Below, one piece after another: positions 55,852 through 64,000 of a DNA stretch of 64,000 bases (positions are counted from its first letter, which is position 1; every line of letters begins with the position of its first letter). A model generated the notes under the pieces. It was not told where the DNA came from. It saw only the letters and a program-made list of their open reading frames with translations, and did not search any database. The stretch comes from Staphylotrichum longicolle (Eukaryota; Ascomycota; Sordariomycetes; Sordariales; Chaetomiaceae): assembly GCA_019096155.1 (NCBI GenBank), contig JAHCVI010000001.1, positions 15,091,243 through 15,155,242 of the forward strand, read 5' to 3'. The position numbers and the translations under genes were made by a program.

Positions 55852-56604
55852 CTAGCTACTGATAAGCGTAAACTGAAACCCTTCTGCCGCTGGCACCATT
55901 GACTTCGGCCGTCCTCCATTGTTCTTTGGGCATGTCACATTTGCTTTGATAAAACACGGCAGCACCACCGCTGTCTCTCTACGCTCCTCCATCGAGCCCC
56001 AGTCCCACCTGTCTGCCCCCGACCTCTTGACCCGGTAGCGAAACAGATCACCGGGCGTCGAGTCTCGAGGTAAAGAAATATCTGGGCGGTGGTGCAAACG
56101 TTCCGTCGACGTCCAAGACTCGCCGAGACGCAAACTTGCAAACTCATCGTCCCGATGCCCGACGTATACCTCCACATCGGGTTCGTCAGAGATGTTCCAC
56201 GAACGTTCAAAGTTCTCGAGGATTTCGCAATTCTCCCAGTCACTTTCGAACCCGCCTCGACGACTCTATACTTGTAGAGTCAACGTATTTGACCTGGTCA
56301 ATGCCCAAGAGTGGAACGTTATTGGGGTCGCTATACCCTCCGCCAGGGTACCATCCGCCTCAGTACTAAACATCATGACACCGTGATAGGCGAAACTAAG
56401 CGTCATGGTGATATGATCGTAGCTCTTGACCATCGTCGAGCCCTCAACTGCAACCGTGAGGTATGGCGCACCAGGACTGATGATACATTGGCCCCAGAAA
56501 AAGAACAAGAAAAAGAGAAGAAACGGTGCTGGCTTTGCTGGCTTTGCTGGCCTTGGCTCGCTTACCTTTAGGTTTATTGTCGTGGCTCCCTCCTCTCCCC
56601 CCAA
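55852..56604 (-). pseudogene. Unrecognised gene, probably broken by an in-frame stop
   Basis: On the minus strand the same reading frame is coding-like on both sides of a TAG at 56266-56268. Before it: SPGAPYLTVAVEGSTMV and ATPITFHSWALTRSN. After it: FESDWENCEILENFERSWN, EVYVGHRDDEFASLRLGESW and RDSTPGDLFRYRVKR, ending at 55852. Composition is Glu/Asp/Trp-rich and looks like a folded protein, not noise; the family was not recognised. Either this is a pseudogene with a premature stop, or the TAG belongs to an intron 3' end (a TTGAC branch-like sequence lies 13 bases before it). No donor with the right phase at a normal distance was convincing. The 5' end is also unclear; a short ATG-led frame begins at 56647. 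Confidence 0.5.
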
Positions 56605-57129
56605 GCTCCAGAACCCCCTTCCGCCTTACCTTCTCGTCGTTATTCATACTCCTGATGTACTTCTCAACTCGCTATGCCGGTACAACGACAGTCTCTCCGC
56701 AATTTCATATTCTTGTTTTAAGACTTGTGTGGGGATGATTTATACCTCAAAGTTTTTTCAGGGGTGTGACAGGCCCTGCATTCAGCCTCCAGCTCGACGC
56801 GGCTGGGCCTGGCTGGACCCTGAATATGGGGACAATCTCAAAGTCAGCCAGGGTCACTATTGGTTCGCTAAGCTGAGTACCGCCTAGCTTGATGCCCCAA
56901 AGGCCGCGATCGCCGGTTTGGAGATGGACCATGCCGATTATGGCCAATATTGAGAATAGTGCCGCCATCGTAGCGTACAATGTGGCAACTCCAGCATCTG
57001 GGCCAGTGAAGGGAATAGTAGTATAATGATGTTTTGCCTCTGCGTCGTTTTTCTTCTCCGTCCCAATCCGTCGTCCGGTGTCCCGTCGTTCGTTACTCTT
57101 GTTGCCCACTGCCACTCGTTTCCGCCATC
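56605..57129. other. Intergenic, divergent region
   Basis: Between the broken minus-strand gene and the Ser/Thr-rich plus-strand gene; presumably contains both promoters. No firm motif was seen. Confidence 0.4.
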
Positions 57130-58486
57130 ATGGCGGCCCTCAATCCTTACAATCCCACCTGCTCGCTGAGCCCGTGCCTGTTGCAGGTTGTTGGTTCGCA
57201 AAACAACAATGCCGTTGAGCAGTATGCGGCCTGTGCCTCGCTCTTCGGGGCGCCAACCGTCACGACGTTGTACGTGATATCCTGCTTGCTCTTTTGCAAA
57301 TGGCCGTGGCTGACCAAGGAGAAGCACTCCGATTGAGACCCTGTACATGACCAGGACGTCGACCATCACCTACGTAGACGTCATTGTGTCGGTTAGCACG
57401 TCATACTCGACCATCGAGTCGCTGTCAACCACATACTCTGAGGTTCTGGAGACGACCACGGCGTACAGCACGACTATCGTTTCGACATCGACGGTTGTTT
57501 CGACGGCTTCGCCTGGCACCCCACTGAAGAAGAGGAGGGTGAAGAAGCGGGGTGTCTGTAAGCCCAAGTCGTCTTCTACGCTCTCTTCGGTTTCGTCTAC
57601 CTCGTCCGAGGCCAGCTCCGGCTCGGTCGAGTCCAGCTCCTCCGAGACGCCGTCCTCGACCTCGACCTCGGCCGAGCCCACTTCCTCCGAAGCTAGCTCC
57701 ACCGAGGAGTCGTCGTCGTCCTCAAGCTCTTCCAGCACCCCGCTGTTCCCCACTGCCACCAACTGTCCGAGCCTTGAAGAGTACTCGTCAGCCTGTTCGT
57801 GCATCCGCGCCGTCTCGTCCACTTCGACCCTCACCGACGTCGCATCCGCGTTGACCTCGATCACCACCACGACCGTGAGCACGACAATCCCCTCCGTCAC
57901 CGAGACCACCTCGACCGTGCTCGTCACCAACGTCGTCGTCACCACCGTCGTCATGACCAGCACCTCGACCTTTTTGACTGACACGACGACCATCACCACG
58001 GTAACCTCGACCGTCGTCCCCTCGGTATCGTCATCCTCGTCGGCACCGCCCGCCGCCTCTCAGACGGCCGCACTCCGCGTCCTGGCCCCCGAGGCTCTTG
58101 CCGGCCGCCGCCTCAGCACCAGTGGCAACCCGGTCGCGCTCTCCATCCAGAACAATGAGAATGCTGCCGGCACCGGTATTGTGCTCCCCACTTCGAGCAA
58201 CGCGAGCGGCATGCAGCCTGCCCTCGCCAGCAACCCTAATCTGCGCCTGTACGGGCAGAACAACAGCTCCGTCCGCCAGCGGCTCATCTTTGTCACCACC
58301 GGTACAGCTGCTGGTGCGGGTCACAACGCTATTACATGCCGGGTCGACGCCGAGCAGAGGCTTACGTGCACTCGCACCAATAACGGGTGGACCAGGCTGA
58401 TCCAGTGCGCCAACGACGTGTACATTGCGTCGCCGACCTATGTGAATGCGGCGTGCACGGAGTTGACGCTGAGGGTGGATACTTAG
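57130..58486 (+). CDS. Ser/Thr-rich fungal protein, possibly cell-wall or secreted
   Basis: Two exons (57130-57269, 57325-58486) encode 433 residues; the AG acceptor at 57323-57324 keeps the frame and has a CTGAC branch site 12 bases before. The middle is built of Ser/Thr/Val-rich stretches (TTIVSTSTVVSTASPGTP, SSSSETPSSTSTSAEP) typical of O-glycosylated wall proteins. A strongly basic KKRRVKKR at about residue 112 is a possible Kex2-type processing site. A structured C-terminal domain follows (LYGQNNSSVRQRLIF, AITCRVDAEQRLTCT, WTRLIQCANDVYI) with paired cysteines. The N-terminus is Cys-rich but not a clear signal peptide. No GPI signal was seen at the end. The antisense frame over it is a shadow of the repeats. 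Confidence 0.72.
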
Positions 58487-58967
58487 GTACATACCTACCT
58501 AATCACGTTTAATGGGCTGATAGTGCTTGGTAATGGTCATTGGGGTCTGTCAGACGGGATGGGCGGTGATGGATAACCCTTTGGTCAGATTTCCTCGAGG
58601 GGGAGAAGGTTTATCGCGCTCATTTGACTCGGACAGTTTCCTCAAAGCGGCTTCTATCTTAACGTTGTTTCTGCTGTCGAAGTAAACAGCTTTCTTGCTT
58701 GTTGGCCAAGGGCGCAAGTATGTCAAGGCGCGTCCGTGGCCCCATAAGTATTCGAACTCTCATGATTGTTGCATGCTTGATTAGGTCAGGGTTCACCGTC
58801 CGTTGTGCTTCTTGAAACAACTTGGCATCGCAACCCAGCACAACTTCCACGTTTAAAAGGGTCGAGGGTAGAGGTAAGCAACTCTGGCCGTCTTTCAGCC
58901 CCAGCGAAATGCCAAACTTGGAGGCATCAGCCAGCAGGCATTGTCAAGTCGATCATGATTGGAGCAT
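58487..58967. other. Intergenic
   Basis: The 3' flank of the Ser/Thr-rich gene. Nothing recognisable. Confidence 0.45.
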
Positions 58968-59530
58968 ATGAGTCTCTTTTTAACCCCGCTTTCAGCTCTC
59001 AGCTTCATCCGACAAGATCACAGAATCCTCGAACCCGTGGCCCTCCAGATCCGCCTCGGCCAACAACGAGATGCCATGGTCAAGCTCCAACGGCTTCTCT
59101 CGAGTGGCATACCCGCCCAGTCGGGAGACGATGAAGGGAACACCATCCTCCACGATGCGGCGTGGCAAGGCATGCCAGAACTCATCGACCGGATCTGCGA
59201 CCACGGCCACCCCGTCGACATACTCAACAACTACGGCATGACGCCCCTCTGTCTTGCTGCCCAGTACGGGCACAGCGAAGCTGTGGGACGCCTCCTCGCT
59301 CGCGGCGCCAGCCCGTCTCTCCCTGGCCCGCGGGATGCACACCACTCCACCTGTCCATGGAGTCGCGCGTCGGGTACCGGCAGCAGTCTAGTCCTGCCGG
59401 TGGCCGTCCTGCTGCCTGTTCCGAGCTGCTGTCACCATGGCGTCCTCCGCCTGGCCCTCCACCTGGCAGTCGACCAGACCCTCCCGCCGGTGGTTCCGCT
59501 GGCGAAGATGGACGGGCTGCGAGCGCATAG
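58968..59530 (+). pseudogene. Ankyrin-repeat gene remnant with frame change
   Basis: The frame starting at ATG 58968 encodes about 120 residues that include two ankyrin repeats: EGNTILHDAAWQGMPELI and YGMTPLCLAAQYGHSEAV followed by LLARGASPS. The next repeat start, GCTPLHLSMESRVG, is only found in another frame after about 59322-59335, and nothing recognisable follows. So the gene seems to have lost or gained a base and its 3' part, or the remnant is a fragment of a larger ankyrin gene. No splice pair explaining the frame change was found. Ankyrin genes are numerous and often decayed in filamentous fungi. Confidence 0.6.
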
Positions 59531-59948
59531 TTGGGAATTGCCATCTCTGTTGACCTGGGCGCTCTGAGCACCGCCATGAAACGTCATTGGACCACCCGCC
59601 AGGATAAGTGGCGAGGCTCGCAGCCACATGCTACGCAACCTGTTGCGAGGGATAGGTCAAGCACAAGCTGAAGGACCCAGCTCCAAGGAGGCGGGCCGCC
59701 AGCCCCTGAATATGCGGCTCCAGGGTCGCTGGATGCAGGCAAGCAGGGCAGAACCGGTGATGGATGGCGTTCCACTTTGTAGGTGCTGGTGTGTCAGGTC
59801 TTCTGTCTCATCCCCGAGCAAACCAGAACCACTGGTGATGACGCCGAGCAAGGTAGATGTCACATTATCGCATTAGCCAACCCTCCTCTGACTATGTACA
59901 TCCCTTCCGTGACTTCACATCTACAGATTATACATCCTAGGAAGGTGT
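59531..59948. other. Intergenic
   Basis: Between the ankyrin remnant and the aminopeptidase stop; no feature seen. Confidence 0.45.
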
Positions 59949-61654
59949 TCAAATCTCCGCACCCCCACCACACGGCCCAGAGTGCGAGTGTCCCGCATGC
60001 CCATGGATGCCACCGCTCCTCTTGAGCAACCGCGCCCGATCGGCGTCCCACCGCCTCTGCTTGGCCTCGACCTTGGGTAGGCTATCCCAGCTCAGCGCAT
60101 ACTTGGCCACCGAGTCGGCGATGGCCTGGGTATTCAGCAGGAACGCGTCGAGCGCCAGGTTGTCAACGTTATCCCCCTTCTTGTGGTAGTTGATGTCGTA
60201 GGCGACGCCGGCCTGGCCGCCAAAGAGCTTGGCCTCGGCCTCGGTCTTGGGCACCTCGGCGCCCGTGAACAGGCCGCCCGACGGGATGCCATTCTCGATG
60301 AAGGCGGCGTAGTCGGAGCGGCCGCTGAACTCGGTCGGGACGGAGGGCGTCTTCTTGGACTTGAAGAAGTTTTCAAAGTCCTTCTCGATCACGTCCGAGC
60401 CGGCGGGGCCCGTGAGGTTGAAGGCGTTGCCATCGCCGTCGTAGATGGCGTAGACGTAGTTGGGGCTGGCAATCTACAGGGAGTTCTGTTAGAACCAAGA
60501 GATCGGAGTGGCGTGCATGGAGGGACATACCATGTCAAAGTTGAGGTAGGCGCGGATCTTGGCCAGCTCGGTCTCGGAGCCGTTGATCGAGCGCATGTAG
60601 TGGTACGAGCCGAGCAGGCCAAACTCCTCGGCGCTCCAGAAGGCGAAGCGGACGGCGTTCTTGACGCGGAACTGGGTCAGCGCCTTGGCCACCGTGAGGA
60701 TGCCGATGGTGCCAGAGCCGTCGTCGCTGGTGATTGTCAGTATGATTCCCCCCCCCGGTAATTCAAAGCCCCAGAGGAGACTCACTTGATACCCGGGCCA
60801 GCAGCGACCGAATCTGTGTGGCCGCCCAAGACCAAGACATTGTCGTGGTCACCCCCCTTAGTCTCGGCAATGACATTGTAGCTCACGCGCTCCTCGACAA
60901 CCGCGTCAAGCTTGAAGTTAGCTGTAACCGCCGCACCCAGGGCGAGCTTGTCCAGCAACACCTTGCCGTCCTCCTGGCTGATGCCCACAACAGGGGCGTA
61001 GGCTTGGAAAGGGCTGCCCAACGTGCCCGAGAGCTCGCCGGCCACGTTGTTGTAGATGATGGCTGCCACGGCACCGGCTGCCTTGGCATTCAGCGACTTT
61101 TGGGCAAAGGGGCATGTGCCACGCGAGATGAGAGCAATGTTGCCAGACACCTCAGCGGGGTAGTCGGCGGCATCGCAGCCCAGATTGGCGACTTTGACAA
61201 GGGGCTTGGTGGCCTCGCCGGCGGGGGTGTAGGTCATGATCTGCACCTCGATGGGCTGACCGTCGACGGTGAGCGAGCCGTTGCCGCTCGAGAAGATCTC
61301 CTTGAAGGGCTGCTTGACCACATCGTAGTACTTGAGAGAGGTCAGGGTGTTGTAGAGAAAATCGACAGTCGCGTTGTGGCCGCCACCGCCGAAAGCTCGG
61401 TTGCCACCATGGGCGTTGGCGATGTCCTGGAGTTTCTGGGCGCCGGCGAGGAGGTCCTTGGTCTTGACGAGGGACTGGAGCTTCGCCGACTTGACAAGAG
61501 GCTTGGGGCCCGGGTTGCCGTGTCCGCCACCTCCATGGTGCCCACCGGGTCCGCCGTGGCCGTTGTCGTGGCCATTGCCGTTGCCGGGTCCACCGCCGGC
61601 AGTGGCCAAGGCGGGGAGGGCGAGAGCGAGGAGGGAAGCGGTGATGGTCCTCAT
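59949..61654 (-). CDS. APE3: Aminopeptidase Y-like M28 peptidase with PA domain
   Basis: Three exons (61654-60786, 60726-60531, 60473-59949) encode 529 residues. A signal peptide (MRTITASLLALALPALATA) is followed by a Gly/His/Asn-rich stretch (about residues 20-50), then the protease-associated domain (ISRGTCPFAQKSLNAKAAGA). The M28 catalytic domain follows. Predicted zinc ligands are His in LGGHTDSVAAGPG, Asp in NDDGSG (formed across intron 1), Glu in WSAEEFGLLG, Asp in LNFDM, and His in DINYHKKGDN. The catalytic Asp in HTDS and Glu in SAEE are intact. The yeast relative Ape3 is a vacuolar aminopeptidase; filamentous fungi also secrete close forms, so vacuolar versus extracellular location is open. 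The tail is again His/Gly-rich. Confidence 0.93.
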
Positions 61655-62883
61655 CCTGGATCAATTGTCGAGAGGTGTCGGATTTGGGTGAGACGAGGAG
61701 GCGGGGACGATCAACGTTCCAGACGGCGCGGAGGGTTACCATCATTATATGGTCCTCGACTCCAGGCGGACCGTGGGTGGCGGGCATCTCCGCGATTCCT
61801 CTCATCCCTCCCGATCCCTCCCTTTCTCCTCATGGGGCTGGTCCCTCAGAGGCCTCGGACAGCGACCTCCGCACTCTCGTGCACCCCCGCATGCCGATCG
61901 CAAGGTGCAGGTCAATATCGAGCTTCTGGAAACGAGTTAAGCAACAGCTGCACGCCATTCGGCAGGGCAATCGCGTCTGGGCACGCGTCCCGTTGCGGCA
62001 GCTGTTGCAATATCCTGGCCTTGCCCTTGCCACGCCCCTGCCATGCGCCCCCGAGCAACTGCCTTGATCAGTAAGAGTTGGGGGGTGGCACCGTCCCTGC
62101 CGTGTCCCGCCGCTAGATCCGCAACGGCAGGTCCCAGGAGCAGCAGTCTTGGCCTGCATCTCGCCGGTTGAAGTCCCCCGGCCAATCACGCTGAGCCGTT
62201 TCCCGCATCGGCGAGCGCTGCCGGAGCTAAGATAACTCAATTTGCGCCTTCCGTGCTGGATGACCCCGCCTGCGATTGCGATTGCGATTGCGACTGTTGC
62301 TGCAGCTGCGATTGGGGAATGCCATGCAGGCACGATGGCTGCCCCAGTCGTGCTCACCTGCTCATCTTGGAGCGCCGCCGGCTGGGCAGCAGCCTGGGCA
62401 ACCGCGCACGGAAACTCACTTCACAACGCGCTCTTATCACATGGGGAGCCCCCTCCCAACATCCAAGTCCACACGTGTACCCCACATCATGGTATCATCC
62501 ATGGACGAGGGTGGAACGAGTGCAAGTGTGCAACCCGCAGTGGTCTGCATTGACCTGACATGTCAAAGTTGAGGTTTGGTGAACACGGGTGTGACGAGAA
62601 ACCCGACAACCGGGTCGTTGGAACAGAGGTGTGCTGCGCAGAGAACCAACAGAGCTCATCCCATGCGATGCGAACTCGGCTAACAGCAACGTGAATGGCA
62701 GATAGTTTTGTGTTACATTGGACAGTTCAAAAAACAACAAGCCGTATTCAGGACTAGCTCTCTTGTCCAGTGACGTCACCGGCATCTTCACTCTCACTCT
62801 GTCACTTTCAACCACCCCGACTCGCCTTCCTGTTACACACACCGGAACTCCACACACGTCCATCCCATCGCCAAGAAGCCAAG
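61655..62883. other. Divergent intergenic region (APE3-like / pyrophosphatase)
   Basis: A 1.2 kb region between two genes transcribed away from each other. It holds a hexamer repeat at 62271-62294. No gene was recognised. Confidence 0.45.
62271..62294 (+). repeat. TGCGAT hexamer microsatellite (4 copies)
   Basis: Three perfect and one imperfect tandem copies in non-coding DNA. Confidence 0.85.
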
Positions 62884-63972
62884 ATGCAGACGGCATCTTC
62901 GGACGACAAGAGGGAATACTCGCTACGGCGATCGGGCCGTCCCTTCACCAAGGACTTCCGCGTCTTCTTTGAGCGCACTCACGACAAGGTCCCCGTGTCG
63001 CCCTTCCACGACATCTCCCTCTACCATGACAAAGAAAATGGCGTGCTGAACATGGTGGTTGAGATCCCGCGGTGGAGCAACGCCAAGTTTGAAGTACACC
63101 CCTCACCCACCCTCTCACTTCCTTTGTAGTACATCCCCTAACCCAGCTCCACTTATCCCCCCCTCTCCAGATCTCCCGCAACGAAAGCCTCAACCCGATC
63201 CACCAAGACACGCTCGACTCGCGACCACGCTTCGTAAAAAGTACCTTCCCCTACAAGGGCTACATCTGGAACTACGGCGCCCTGCCGCAGACCTGGGAGG
63301 ATCCGCACCGCACCCACCCGGACACCCACGCCCGCGGCGACGACGACCCGCTCGACGCCTGCGAGATCGGCCGCGCCATCGCCCGGACGGGCGCCGTCAA
63401 GCGCGTCAAGCCGCTCGGCGTGCTCGGCCTGCTGGACGAGGGGGAGACGGACTGGAAGGTGCTCGTCATCGACGTGGAGGATCCGCTGGCCGACAAGGTC
63501 CACGATGTACACGACGTCGAGACGCATTTTCCGGGGTTGTTGGATGCGACGAGGGATTGGTTTAGGGTGTACAAGATCCCCGATGGGGGGAAGGGGAATG
63601 ACTTTGCGTTTGGTGGGGAGTGGAAGGGGAAGGGTTATGCCGAGAAGGTGATTGGGGAGTGTGAAGACGCTTGGAAGAAGCTGATAAAGGGGGAGGCGAA
63701 GAAGGGGGAGATTTCGTTGTGAGTTTCCCAAGGGGGAAGGTGCTTTTTGAAAGCGGTTGATGCTGACTGGAACCAGAGACAACACCACGCTGAAGGGCAC
63801 GCCGGGAAAGTTGGATCCTGAAAAGGTGCATTTGCCTAAAGACGAGCATATGTCACCAGCGCCGGTTGACGAGGACCTTGACGAGTGGTTCTATGTCGAC
63901 AGAGATGCTGTGGATGCCGAAGAGGAGCCTTTGGAGGGGAGTGACTTGCGGATCGTCTTGGAGCTGGGCTAA
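62884..63972 (+). CDS. Inorganic pyrophosphatase, eukaryotic type
   Basis: Three exons (62884-63093, 63171-63718, 63777-63972) encode 317 residues. The family core is complete: [44 protein letters not shown], and the metal-binding signature [12 protein letters not shown]. It continues with [27 protein letters not shown] and the FAFGGEW stretch. The reaction is hydrolysis of PPi to two phosphates with Mg2+. The chain is about 30 residues longer than yeast Ipp1 and more divergent, with an Arg/Lys-rich start and an acidic C-terminus. It might be a second paralogue (for example a mitochondrial Ppa2-like form) rather than the main cytosolic enzyme. Intron 1 has a CTAAC branch site. Confidence 0.93.
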
Positions 63973-64000
63973 AGAAATGAAGTTATGGGAGCATTTAACA

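Noticed and set aside
57370..57999. 209-codon minus-strand frame rich in Val, Glu and Asp
   Set aside because: Reverse reading of Ser/Thr-rich repeats of the plus-strand gene.
60818..62074. 418-codon plus-strand frame over the aminopeptidase gene
   Set aside because: Opposite strand encodes a full M28 peptidase with zinc ligands.

Overview
This is nuclear DNA of a filamentous ascomycete, most likely a Sordariomycete. The protein-coding genes have short introns (about 45-110 nt) with fungal branch sites (CTAAC/CTGAC) followed by AG. Third codon positions are GC-rich. The families present are typical of the group: Zn2Cys6/Fungal_trans regulator, PTH11-like rhodopsin-fold receptor, DUF7136 secreted protein, NLR-type nucleoside phosphorylase domain. 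Exon joins below were worked out by hand from splice signals and frame; no alignment or RNA data were available.

Left part (1-6.0 kb): an F-box/2EXR-like orphan (975-2822), a free-standing nucleoside-phosphorylase-domain protein of the type found in fungal NLR receptors (3203-4453), and an SRR1-like protein on the minus strand (4679-6038).

Centre of interest (6.4-17.0 kb): an apparent aromatic-catabolism cluster. It holds an extradiol (VOC-fold) dioxygenase, a TfdB/phenol-hydroxylase-type FAD monooxygenase transcribed divergently from it, a class-II cytochrome P450, a fumarylacetoacetate-hydrolase-family enzyme and a Zn2Cys6 transcription factor. Together these suffice for ring hydroxylation, meta-cleavage and hydrolysis or isomerisation of the cleavage product, plus local control. 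A CAATTCG-type element recurs in its promoters.

Housekeeping block (17.1-29.1 kb, all minus strand): an orphan with N-terminal Cys/His motifs, MGS1/WRNIP1 AAA+ ATPase, mitochondrial ISA1, an ARMH3/DUF1741 protein, and a disordered orphan with a conserved-looking C-terminus. A gene-poor 5 kb follows (29.1-34.0 kb).

Right part (34-64 kb): PTH11-like receptor, DUF7136 GPI-type secreted protein, an MFS transporter with an apparent 1-nt frameshift, a second gene-poor stretch (40.6-44.7 kb), a 1509-residue low-complexity protein, BTN1 (CLN3/battenin), an M13 neprilysin-like peptidase, a probably broken orphan gene, a Ser/Thr-rich protein, an ankyrin-repeat remnant with a frame change, an M28 aminopeptidase Y (APE3-like), and an inorganic pyrophosphatase. 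No tRNA, rRNA, CRISPR or intact transposon was recognised.
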